From positions 1 to 34,447 of the forward strand of contig JACWAD010000007.1 of assembly GCA_014874175.1 (NCBI GenBank): DNA of 34,447 bases. The letters are read 5' to 3'. A program made the translations under genes and the position numbers. Below, one piece after another: positions 27,049-34,447 of the stretch. A model generated the notes under the pieces. The model was not told the origin of the DNA. It was given only the letters and a program-made list of their open reading frames with translations, and did not search any database. The stretch's first letter is position 1, and every line of letters starts with the position of its first letter. The stretch is from Thermoleophilia bacterium. Lineage in GTDB: Bacteria > Actinomycetota > Thermoleophilia > BMS3ABIN01.

Positions 27049-28352
27049 ACCACAAGACAGCTCCCGTAGAGCTGCGCGAGAAAGTTGCCTTAAGCGAGGA
27101 GAAATGCGGGGCGCTCTCCCGGCGGTTGCTTGATGGAAACGGCGTGCTCGAGGTAGTTCCGCTTTCCACGTGCAACCGCACGGAAGTTTACGTGGTGGCC
27201 TCGCGGCCGGAAGCCGGCCAGAAAGAGGTTCTGGCGGCGCTGGCCAGGCAGGGCGGCGTCTCCGCCGCCGAGCTGGAGGAGTGCTCGTATTTTCACCAGG
27301 GGGAAAGCGCGGTGCGGCATCTCTACCGGGTGGCCGGCAGTCTTGACTCCATGGTCGTGGGCGAAGCCCAGATAATGGGCCAGATCAAGGACGCCTACCG
27401 CCTGGCGCACAAGCAGGAAAGCACCAGCGTGCTTCTGAACCGGCTGTTCAGGCATGCTCTGGAAGTAGGCAAGCGCATCAGGACCGAGACCGCGATTGGC
27501 GAGAACCCTGTCTCCGTGTCCTCAGTGGCTGTCGAGATGGCCAAGAAAGTGTTTGAGAACCTGGAAGGGAAGGCAGTCCTGCTGCTGGGCGCAGGCAAGA
27601 TGAGCGAGCTTACCGCCACTCATCTGCTTTCGCAGGGAATCGCCAGGATATTTGTCGGCAACCGCACGCTCAGCCGCGCCGAGGCGCTGGCGGAAAAATT
27701 CAACGGCCAGGCTATTCCCTACGATGACCTGACTGATTATCTGCCCCTGGCCGACATCGTCATCAGCTCCACCGGCTCCCCCCATTACGTCCTCCGAAAG
27801 GGAGAAGTGGAGGGCGCCCTGCGCCGCCGCCACAACCTTCCGATCTTCTTTATTGATATAGCGGTTCCCCGTGACATTGATCCCGGGGTCAACGACGTCA
27901 ACAATGCCTTCCTCTTTGATATCGATGACTTGCAGGAGGTGGCGTGCGCCAACGCCGTCGCCCGCAAAAAGGAAGCGGAAAAGGCGGAGAAGATTATCAG
28001 CCAGGAGGTTGATAATTTCAGCCAGTGGCTAGCCAGCCTGGACGTGGTGCCGACAATCACGGCTCTCAGGCAGATGGCCGAGGAAATCAGGCAGGTGGAG
28101 GTGGCCAGGGCGCTGGCCCGCTTTGACGGCGAGCTCTCCGAGAAAGACAGAAAGCGCGTAGAGGCGATGGCCGCCGGCATCGTCAACAAGATTTTGCACG
28201 AACCGACCATCGAACTGAAGCGTGCCTCGAATGAGCGCGGCGGTTACCTTTATGTGGAATCAATGCGGCGCCTGTTCAGGCTGAACGGCCAAAAGAAAAT
28301 TGAAACGGGAGAGGACCCGAAGCTGCGCCAAATGGAGAAAGATGAGCACTGA
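27024..28352 (+). CDS. hemA: glutamyl-tRNA reductase
   Basis: MHLAVLGINHKTAPVELREKVAL, LSTCNRTEVYVV, VVGEAQIMGQIKDAY, IDIAVPRDIDPGV; overlaps sirC by 25 nt. Confidence 0.97.
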   Translation: MHLAVLGINHKTAPVELREKVALSEEKCGALSRRLLDGNGVLEVVPLSTCNRTEVYVVASRPEAGQKEVLAALARQGGVSAAELEECSYFHQGESAVRHLYRVAGSLDSMVVGEAQIMGQIKDAYRLAHKQESTSVLLNRLFRHALEVGKRIRTETAIGENPVSVSSVAVEMAKKVFENLEGKAVLLLGAGKMSELTATHLLSQGIARIFVGNRTLSRAEALAEKFNGQAIPYDDLTDYLPLADIVISSTGSPHYVLRKGEVEGALRRRHNLPIFFIDIAVPRDIDPGVNDVNNAFLFDIDDLQEVACANAVARKKEAEKAEKIISQEVDNFSQWLASLDVVPTITALRQMAEEIRQVEVARALARFDGELSEKDRKRVEAMAAGIVNKILHEPTIELKRASNERGGYLYVESMRRLFRLNGQKKIETGEDPKLRQMEKDEH

Positions 28353-29307
28353 CCGCGCCCGGGGCGTGGTAATCGGCACCCGCGGCAGTGAGCTGGCTAT
28401 GTTTCAGGCGCGCCAGGTGGCCTGGACGCTGCAAAGAAACAACATTGGCCTTTCGGTCAGGATCAGGAAGATAACGACCTCCGGCGACAAGATTCTGGAT
28501 TCGCCGCTGGCCAGGATCGGCGACAAGGGACTCTTTGTCAAGGAGATTGAGGCAGCCCTGCTTGCGGGCGAGATTGACCTCGCCGTCCACAGCGCCAAGG
28601 ACCTGCCCACTGTTCTGCCTAGCGGCCTCGTTGTCGGCGCTTTTGGCCGCCGCGAGGATCCCCGCGATGTTTTCATCGGCGGCGCCCGCAGCCTCAGGGG
28701 CATCCCTGCCGGAGGCAAGGTTGGCACCAGCAGCCTCCGGCGCCGCTCGCAGCTGCTGTCACTGAGGCCCGACCTGGACATCGTTGACATAAGAGGAAAT
28801 GTTGACACCAGAATCAGGAAGATAGAGGAGCAGGGGCTCGACGGCACCATCCTGGCTGCTGCCGGCGTCAAGAGGCTTGAGAAAGAAGGACAGATAGCCT
28901 TTCATTTTTCCTTCGAGGAGCTGTTGCCGGCAGTCGGGCAGGGCGTAATCGCCATCGAGGTGCGAAGTGACGACACCCCCGCCGGCCAGCTGACCCGCGC
29001 ATTTAATGATGAAGACTCTGCCGCCTGCGTGCGCACCGAGCGGGCGCTGATGCGCTGGCTGGAGGGCGGTTGCCAGGTGCCTATTGGTGCCCATGCGCAG
29101 GTTGACGGCGGCAGGCTGACCCTGAGGGCTTTCCTCGGCTCCCTGGACGGGGCCAGCGCCGTGCGCGACTTTATCGAGGGGTCCGCCCGGGATGCCGGGC
29201 AGTTGGGCGAAGCCCTGGCGGAAAGGATGCACGCAAACGGGGGTGCGGAGATACTGGCGGCTGTGCGCGAGGCCAACGAGGGCGATGGCACGGGCTACTG
29301 GACGTAG
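28342..29307 (+). CDS. hemC: hydroxymethylbilane synthase
   Basis: VVIGTRGSELAMFQARQV, AVHSAKDLPT, GTSSLRRRSQLLSLRPDL, AVGQGVIAIEVR, EGGCQVPIGAHA; ATG 28342 after atggagaaag rather than 28300. Confidence 0.97.
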   Translation: MSTDRARGVVIGTRGSELAMFQARQVAWTLQRNNIGLSVRIRKITTSGDKILDSPLARIGDKGLFVKEIEAALLAGEIDLAVHSAKDLPTVLPSGLVVGAFGRREDPRDVFIGGARSLRGIPAGGKVGTSSLRRRSQLLSLRPDLDIVDIRGNVDTRIRKIEEQGLDGTILAAAGVKRLEKEGQIAFHFSFEELLPAVGQGVIAIEVRSDDTPAGQLTRAFNDEDSAACVRTERALMRWLEGGCQVPIGAHAQVDGGRLTLRAFLGSLDGASAVRDFIEGSARDAGQLGEALAERMHANGGAEILAAVREANEGDGTGYWT

Positions 29308-29313
29308 AGGTTG

Positions 29314-29353
29314 TAACGTTGTTTCACGTTTGACGTTTCACGTTAACGTGAAA
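29314..29353. repeat. ACGTTT-type heptad repeat ending in an 18-bp perfect palindrome
   Basis: gtttcacgtttgacgTTTCACGTTAACGTGAAA; palindrome at 29336-29353. Confidence 0.8.
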
Positions 29354-29377
29354 AAATATCTTCTCAATCCGTGAAAG

Positions 29378-29416
29378 AACGCAGGGAGCGATCCGTCCCG
29401 GATCGCTCCCTGCGTT
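29378..29416. terminator. strong bidirectional terminator-like hairpin (18-bp perfect stem, 3-nt loop)
   Basis: aacgcagggagcgatccg-tcc-cggatcgctccctgcgtt, followed by t(aaa) on the plus strand and ctttc on the minus strand; lies between convergent hemC and the 40-aa ORF. Confidence 0.8.
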
Positions 29417-29472
29417 TAAATAACAGCATTGCAAGCATGCCAATACTCTCTACCGCCGTGTGTTGCCCCTGC

Positions 29473-29595
29473 CTACGGCGCCGGCGGCACAGTAACGCTA
29501 CAGGACCAGTTAGAGCACTCAAAAGTGAGCTGCTTCAAGTTGTCATGCTTGGACAGCTCCGGCTTCTGGTAGACAGCCTTTACCTGCTTATCCAT
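29473..29595 (-). CDS. 40-aa putative RiPP-like precursor or small peptide (not in the supplied ORF track)
   Basis: MDKQVKAVYQKPELSKHDNLKQLTFECSNWSCSVTVPPAP*; SD gaagggaggaacagaATG; leader-like YxKPxL...LxxLT and Cys/Trp/Pro-containing C-terminus. Confidence 0.7.
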   Translation of the reverse strand: MDKQVKAVYQKPELSKHDNLKQLTFECSNWSCSVTVPPAP

Positions 29596-29661
29596 TCTGT
29601 TCCTCCCTTCAACCCTGTCAAAACTTTCCCAGCCCCCCGGGCTGATGCCCGAATGTAGAGG

Positions 29662-29690
29662 AACATATCACGGCATCCTGGTTTTGACAA
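29662..29690 (-). promoter_or_regulatory. sigma-A-like promoter for the 40-aa ORF
   Basis: Minus strand TTGTCA-(17 nt aaaccaggatgccgtga)-TATGTT, about 70 nt upstream of the ATG at 29595. Confidence 0.55.
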
Positions 29691-29727
29691 GCGTTTTATT
29701 TTCTAAGTCAGATTAAAATAGTCATAA

Positions 29728-30219
29728 TTAAGAGCCGCCATCCGGGCAGTGCCTGACTGCCAGCCTTACGGCCTCGGCGGGGGTTGACGCCGGAATGATT
29801 CCAGCGGGGGTTTCACCATTCCGGCTGATTTCCCATCCGCCCAGCATGATCACTGTGCGGCCGCATTTGAGCGAAAGACCGATCTCTGACAGGGTGCCGG
29901 ACCCGCCGCCGATGGCGATCACGACGTCCCCGCTGGCGGCGATGGCCAGGTTGCGGGCATGGCCGATGCCGGTGAGGATGCGCAGGTCGAGCCAGGCGTT
30001 GGCCCCGCTGCTGTCCAGCCCGGGCAGGATGCCGATCGTAGTTCCGCCTGCGCTTTTTGCTCCCCGGCAGGCGGCTTCCATGACTCCGCCCATGCCCCCG
30101 CAGACAAGAACCGCGCCGGCGGCGCCGATCAGGCGACCCGTTTCGCCAGCCAACCTGGCAGTTCCCTGGTCAGAGCAGCTCGCTCCGATGACTGAAATGT
30201 AATAGCGGTTACCGGACAT
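29728..30219 (-). CDS. TIGR00725/SLOG (LOG-like Rossmann) family protein
   Basis: YYISVIGASCSDQGTARLAGETGRLIGAAGAVLVCGGMGGVMEAACRGAKSAGGTTIGILPG, VVIAIGGGSGTLSEIGLSLKCGRTVIML. Confidence 0.85.
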   Translation of the reverse strand: MSGNRYYISVIGASCSDQGTARLAGETGRLIGAAGAVLVCGGMGGVMEAACRGAKSAGGTTIGILPGLDSSGANAWLDLRILTGIGHARNLAIAASGDVVIAIGGGSGTLSEIGLSLKCGRTVIMLGGWEISRNGETPAGIIPASTPAEAVRLAVRHCPDGGS

Positions 30220-30241
30220 TGGATATAAACCGGAAACGTTT

Positions 30242-32470
30242 TTACATCATTCTTTTCAGAATCTCAATAGCCGCACTTTTGCTAAGCGGCTCGTTCAGGT
30301 TGCCGCACTTGGGCGACTGGATGCAGGATGGGCAGCCCGATTCGCAGGGGCAGCAGGAGATGAGTCTATGTGCGTCCCTGACCAGTTCCTCAAACCTGTC
30401 AAAACCGGAGCGGCTGATGCCGACCCCGCCAGGGTGGCCGTCGTAGACAAAAATCGTCGCACCCCCCGTCTGCCAGTGCATCTCGGTTGACAGGCCGCCG
30501 ATGTCCCAGCGGTCGCACATGGCAAACAGCGGCAGCAGGGCTATCAGCCCGTGCTCGGCGGCGTGCAGGCCGCCGGCCAGGTCGCGGGGCCCGGCGGCGG
30601 CAATCGCTTCAGGCAGCGTCAGCCAGAAGCCCTCGGTGGGAAAGTTCTGCTGCGGCAGGTCCAGCGGCACTGTCTCCAGAACCTGGTTGTCGGCCAGCAG
30701 TTTTTTCTGGTAGGCCGTAACCTGCTCGGAAACCAGCAGCCTCCCGAACGAAATGCCGATGTTTCCGGCAGGCCGCTTCAGCGTGCGAGAGGCGATCTCG
30801 ACGAGCACTTCCTTTTTTGGCTGCGTGTAAAAATCGGTAATCACCCGGCGGACCAGCGCCGTGCGGCCCTCCAGGTCAAGCAGCCCGACCTGGTAGGTCT
30901 CGCCCAGATGCAGGTAAATGGCGCCCGGATGGACGAAAACAAAGGCGCGCTCCGCTTCCACCCGGCCCAGAACATTGCCAGTCTCTTCCTCAACGATAGT
31001 GAACGAGTCCGGCGATGCCGAGCGCAGCGAGACGGCTGCCGCCGGGAAATCGGGGCGCGTGAGCAGGTAGCGTCCTTTTTTCTGTCTCAGCTCGCCGCCG
31101 GCTTCGAGGGCTTTCATGGCGGGAATCATCCCAGGTCCAAAGAACTTTTCATCCCCACGGTCAAGCGGCGCTTCGAAAGCTGCCGAAAGCAGGTGGCCGG
31201 CAAAGATCTGCTCGCTGCTGAAATCAAGGATGGCGGATTCCACATCGCGCTCGAGCAGCTGGTTGGGGTGCGCCATGAAAAACTGGTCCAGCGCGTCCAG
31301 CCCGGCAACAAATACGGCCAGGCTCTCTCCGCTGCCACGGCCTGCCCGGCCCCACTGCTGCCAGAGGCTGGCCACGGTGCCGGGAAAGCCTGCTGAGATG
31401 ACGGCGTCTACGCCGCCCACGTCAATGCCCAACTCCAGGGCGCTGGTGGAAGCGACGCCCAGCAGGCGCCCATCGAACAGGCCCTGCTCGATCTCTCGCC
31501 GCTGGCCCGGTGTATATCCGCCACGGTAGGGTGCAATCCTCTCAGCCAGCCCCGGGCTGGCTTCAAGCTGCTGGGACGCATACTTGTAAATAAGTTCTGC
31601 CGACTTGCGGGTGCGGGCAAAGACAATCGTGCGCGCCTGCCGCCGGAGAAGGTCGGCAAACAGGGCCGCCGCCTCCGCCAGGACGCTCTTGCGAATCCCC
31701 AACGCCTTGTCCACAACAGGCGGGTTCCAAAAGACAATCTGGCGCTCTCCCCGCGCGGAGCCGTCCATGGCCACCAGCTCGAAATCCAGGCCGGCAAGCG
31801 AGCTGGCCAGCCGGCCCGGATTTGCGATGGTTGCCGTTGTCAGAAGAAACTGCGGCCGGCTCCCATAGATGGCGCAGATGCGCCTGAGCCGCCTGATGAC
31901 GTTGGCGACGTGGGAGCCAAAGACGCCCCGGTAGGAATGAGCCTCGTCAATTACCACGAACTTCAGGTTGAAGAAGAAATCCCGCCAGGCGCCGTGATGG
32001 GGAAGGATGCCCATATGCAGCATGTCCGGATTGGTCAGGATGATATTGGCCCGCTTTCTGATCTGGGGCCGCTGTCCGGCGGGAGTATCCCCGTCGTAAA
32101 TAGCCGGCCGCGCAAACGGCAGCATAAGCGCCTGCAGCTTGCGCACCTGGTCCTGGCTGAGCGCCTTGGTGGGGTAAAGATATAAGGACCGCCCGTGGCC
32201 TTCCCGGGCCAGCGCGTCCAGCACCGGCAGGTTAAAGCAGAGCGATTTGCCGCTGGCGCTGGGCGTGGTGATGACAGCGTTCTTACCGTCCCGGGCCAGC
32301 TCAAAGGCGTGCAGCTGGTGGCTGTAAAGGCGGCGGATGCCGGTCCCCGCTAGCGCGTCTTTCACGCTTGCGGACAGGTTGGCGGGCATTTCCCTGAAGT
32401 CGCCTTCCCGGCCCGCCTGGTGGCTAACGGCGGCAATCTGGGGATAATTTTCCGGGTTCAGGCGGGTCAT
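30242..32470 (-). CDS. DEAD/DEAH-box helicase with DUF1998 zinc-binding C-terminus (MrfA/YprA-like)
   Basis: LYSHQLHAFELARDGKNAVITTPSASGKSLCFNLP, VIDEAHSYRGVFGSHVANVIRRL, WQQWGRAGRGS, C-terminal CCPCESGCPSCIQSPKCGN. Confidence 0.9.
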   Translation of the reverse strand: MTRLNPENYPQIAAVSHQAGREGDFREMPANLSASVKDALAGTGIRRLYSHQLHAFELARDGKNAVITTPSASGKSLCFNLPVLDALAREGHGRSLYLYPTKALSQDQVRKLQALMLPFARPAIYDGDTPAGQRPQIRKRANIILTNPDMLHMGILPHHGAWRDFFFNLKFVVIDEAHSYRGVFGSHVANVIRRLRRICAIYGSRPQFLLTTATIANPGRLASSLAGLDFELVAMDGSARGERQIVFWNPPVVDKALGIRKSVLAEAAALFADLLRRQARTIVFARTRKSAELIYKYASQQLEASPGLAERIAPYRGGYTPGQRREIEQGLFDGRLLGVASTSALELGIDVGGVDAVISAGFPGTVASLWQQWGRAGRGSGESLAVFVAGLDALDQFFMAHPNQLLERDVESAILDFSSEQIFAGHLLSAAFEAPLDRGDEKFFGPGMIPAMKALEAGGELRQKKGRYLLTRPDFPAAAVSLRSASPDSFTIVEEETGNVLGRVEAERAFVFVHPGAIYLHLGETYQVGLLDLEGRTALVRRVITDFYTQPKKEVLVEIASRTLKRPAGNIGISFGRLLVSEQVTAYQKKLLADNQVLETVPLDLPQQNFPTEGFWLTLPEAIAAAGPRDLAGGLHAAEHGLIALLPLFAMCDRWDIGGLSTEMHWQTGGATIFVYDGHPGGVGISRSGFDRFEELVRDAHRLISCCPCESGCPSCIQSPKCGNLNEPLSKSAAIEILKRMM

Positions 32471-32573
32471 GGGATATTCTATCCCAGCGCGGCTGGCTTT
32501 GATAAAAAAGCCTTCGGGTACGGCAGGCCGGCACTTATGAAAAAATGCCCCGCCCGCGCGGCTGCTAAGTTTA

Positions 32574-32939
32574 TTACTCGGTGGTCTTTACATCGCCAAC
32601 CGGCGCGGCTGCGTCCTTGCTCTCCTGGATCTCGTCCAGGCGGTCGTTGAAAGCCGCAGCGATATGCCCCACCTGCTCAGATATGAACCGGTGCACATCT
32701 ATGGCGGTGGGCAGCGTTGCGATCTGCCTCTCGATGTCTTCCAGGATTGCCTGCAGCCGGTTGCAGCTGTTAGCCAGTTTCTCGCATCCCGCCGTCGAGA
32801 TGGCAGATTCGCAGTAGGGGCAGCTGACGCCTTTCTCGCTTTTTAGGGATGATTCCTCGACCCAGATGTAAGTGAAGCACTCCGGACAGGTGGCCCAGTA
32901 AATAACTGGACGCCGCCCCCCCCGGGGACTGCTGTTCAT
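32574..32939 (-). CDS. small zinc-ribbon/helical protein of unknown function
   Basis: CPECFTYIWVEESSLKSEKGVSCPYCESAI (two CxxC) followed by a predicted helical region. Confidence 0.55.
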   Translation of the reverse strand: MNSSPRGGRRPVIYWATCPECFTYIWVEESSLKSEKGVSCPYCESAISTAGCEKLANSCNRLQAILEDIERQIATLPTAIDVHRFISEQVGHIAAAFNDRLDEIQESKDAAAPVGDVKTTE

Positions 32940-33067
32940 TTCAACCCCCTGCCAGTGGTTGTTTCATATCAAGTGTAACACTTTCCAAAAGGATTGGAAG
33001 AGTTCCTTGTCGCATGTCAATGTTTACATCGGCGCCTGACGGGCAAAAGAGAGAAAAATTGATCATT

Positions 33068-33157
33068 TGTCATTTTGAGCCGGTTCAGTGGCGAAGATAC
33101 TATGAAAATGGATTCTTTGGCTTTGCCTCAGGATGACAGGCATTCGGGATGACAGGC
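33068..33157. repeat. interspersed imperfect inverted repeat (TGTCATTtTGAG...CTCAggATGACA type)
   Basis: TGTCATTTTGAGCC...GGCGAAGATAC...GATTCTTTGGC...CCTCAGGATGACA, followed by a second gggatgacaggca. Confidence 0.6.
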
Positions 33158-33194
33158 AATTGGCAAACAGATATTGATTGAGGGGTGAGCGCAA

Positions 33195-33551
33195 ATGGAA
33201 AACAGGAAATCGTCTCGTCAGGGGTTTGGCGCCGTGCTGGTTGCTTTTCTGGCAGGAAACGTCCTGGGCGCGGCACTGGCGCTGCTGGCTGCCCCCCGCC
33301 GGGGCAGCGAGACGCGGAGGGCAATCTCCGGGGCCAACCGCGGCATGGCCTCAGCCGGCCGTAAAGTTTATGGCACAGGCAGAGGAGCAGCGCTAAAGAC
33401 CTCGCAAACGGCGCGGCGGGCAGGCGGCGCCGGCGCCAGGTTATGGGGGCTTTTGCCGGGGCAGGGGATGCGCAGGCGCTGCCAGCCTCAACAAGAAGCC
33501 GCAGGGCCGGAAGGGCACAGGCAGCAGGAAGCAGGCAGGCGGGCGGCATAA
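33195..33551 (+). CDS. YtxH-like small membrane-anchored protein
   Basis: GFGAVLVAFLAGNVLGAALALLAAPRRGSETRR (TM followed by AP.sG motif); SD gaggggtgag. Confidence 0.6.
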   Translation: MENRKSSRQGFGAVLVAFLAGNVLGAALALLAAPRRGSETRRAISGANRGMASAGRKVYGTGRGAALKTSQTARRAGGAGARLWGLLPGQGMRRRCQPQQEAAGPEGHRQQEAGRRAA

Positions 33552-33757
33552 ACACGTCAGAGTTTTTCCGGGGTACGGAGAAGAGATTTCCCTTAAAAGA
33601 AAATGTAATATTTTCAGAGGATTCCCCGAGCGATTCCCGTCTGCAGCCATGCGGGGCATTTGACAAAGCTCCTGCTATTTCAATAATTTAGTTCATTTTT
33701 TCACAATATGCCCTGCCGCGAAGCCAGTAAAAATTATTAAACTGGTTTTATTAAGTA

Positions 33758-33786
33758 TTGACATTTGTATAATTCCGCCGTACAAT
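33758..33786 (+). promoter_or_regulatory. near-consensus sigma-A promoter upstream of the cytochrome gene
   Basis: TTGACA-(17 nt tttgtataattccgccg)-TACAAT. Confidence 0.75.
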
Positions 33787-33901
33787 ACTCCCCAGGGTAG
33801 ATAGAGTTGCAGCCAAGCGGGTTTCCACGGCGGACGTTCGAGCGGAAGCGGATTGTTGAAAGCGTCACACAGCATCGATTTTTTAACGTGCACATAACCT
33901 C

Positions 33902-34039
33902 ATAGCCAGGCTCCCTCTCAAGGGAGCACCCCGCGCTGCAGGACGGCCGCGACTCCTTTGTGGCTATAATGCCTGCGTTTCTTTTTGTCCCGGTTTAAAA
34001 CCGGTGCGCCATAAGGGCGCCGGCATATAGTGCTGCCGG
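33902..34039 (+). other. structured leader or ncRNA candidate
   Basis: Outer stem atagcca/tggctat (33902-33908/33961-33967) enclosing gctccct-ctca-agggagc (33910-33927), then ccggtt-taa-aaccgg, gcgcc-ataag-ggcgc and ccggca-N8-tgccgg hairpins. Confidence 0.45.
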
Positions 34040-34041
34040 AT

Positions 34042-34071
34042 TGTGATTATGTTCACGTGATTGATTTCACG
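34042..34071 (+). promoter_or_regulatory. tandem overlapping CRP/FNR-family-like palindromes
   Basis: TGTGA-ttatgt-TCACG (34042-34057) and CGTGA-ttgatt-TCACG (34056-34071), both 5-6-5. Confidence 0.5.
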
Positions 34072-34126
34072 TATCTTCACTAATCCGCAGTTTTAACTTT
34101 AAGCCGAAAGGAGGTGTAACGACTAA

Positions 34127-34447
34127 ATGCGAGGGATAACTAACAAGATGAAGGGTAAGTACATGCGAAAGATAGCCCTAGTAACGCTGATTGCGCTTCC
34201 GGTTGTTTTGTTGCTGGCATTCGCGACCTCGGCTTATGCTCAGGTTGATCCGCTTAGCGGTGTCGCCATCGGAGCCTACACGCCAGGCAGCGGTCTGGTT
34301 TCCGGCCAGCTCAACAACAGCAATGGCGACGTTGCTCCGCACGGCAATTACAGCCTGCTGGATCCAAGCGCGGCCTATGCCGCCAGCGCGCAGTATGGCG
34401 CCAATCAGAACGCGACTGATTTCTGCCTCCAGTGCCATATGGTGCAC
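34127..34447 (+). CDS. secreted c-type cytochrome, N-terminal fragment (3' truncated by window)
   Basis: MRGITNKMKGKYMRKIALVTLIALPVVLLLAFATSAYAQVDPL...NATDFCLQCHMVH: signal peptide plus CXXCH; SD aaaggaggtg. The plus strand stays open to the window end. Confidence 0.8.
   Translation, partial: MRGITNKMKGKYMRKIALVTLIALPVVLLLAFATSAYAQVDPLSGVAIGAYTPGSGLVSGQLNNSNGDVAPHGNYSLLDPSAAYAASAQYGANQNATDFCLQCHMVH

Noticed and set aside
29473-29595. Lasso peptide precursor interpretation of the 40-aa ORF
   Set aside because: Leader resembles lasso leaders, but the core lacks Asp/Glu at position 7-9 for macrolactam formation and no lasso B/C enzymes are nearby; kept only as a generic RiPP-like candidate.
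30551-31396. 281-aa plus-strand ORF antisense to the MrfA-like helicase
   Set aside because: Shadow ORF of a well-supported helicase gene.
33793-34126. GEMM (c-di-GMP/cGAMP) riboswitch
   Set aside because: I could not find the conserved GGCAAACC / ACGCAAAGCC / GGGGUUACCGA-like core motifs; left as an unassigned structured leader.

Overview
High-GC bacterial chromosomal window, probably an anaerobic Firmicute of the Peptococcaceae/Desulfotomaculum type (inferred from gene content only). From left to right it contains: rplY/ctc tail-pth-mfd; two tandem PrsA/SurA-type lipoprotein foldases; mazG; eno; trxA; a minus-strand trio of BadF/HgdC-type activase plus two DUF2229-like proteins; a minus-strand envelope operon (YbhN-like, polysaccharide deacetylase, GT4); fmdB-like; surE; a HAD phosphatase; and a large tetrapyrrole cluster (cobA-hemD fusion, ahbC, ahbD, ahbA, ahbB, resB, ccsB, sirC-like, hemA, hemC) encoding much of the siroheme-dependent heme route plus System II cytochrome c maturation. 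After this come a SLOG-like protein, an MrfA/YprA-type helicase, and the start of a CXXCH cytochrome truncated by the window edge. The main non-standard observations are: (1) an unlisted 40-aa minus-strand gene at 29473-29595 with its own promoter, Shine-Dalgarno (SD) and bidirectional terminator, whose product looks like a RiPP precursor; (2) degenerate heptanucleotide arrays at many gene junctions that in places form gene ends, including an identical Asn-Val-stop terminus in two unrelated genes; (3) a structured region of about 340 nt with near-consensus promoter and tandem CRP/FNR-like palindromes upstream of the cytochrome. No tRNA, rRNA, CRISPR or transposase was recognised.
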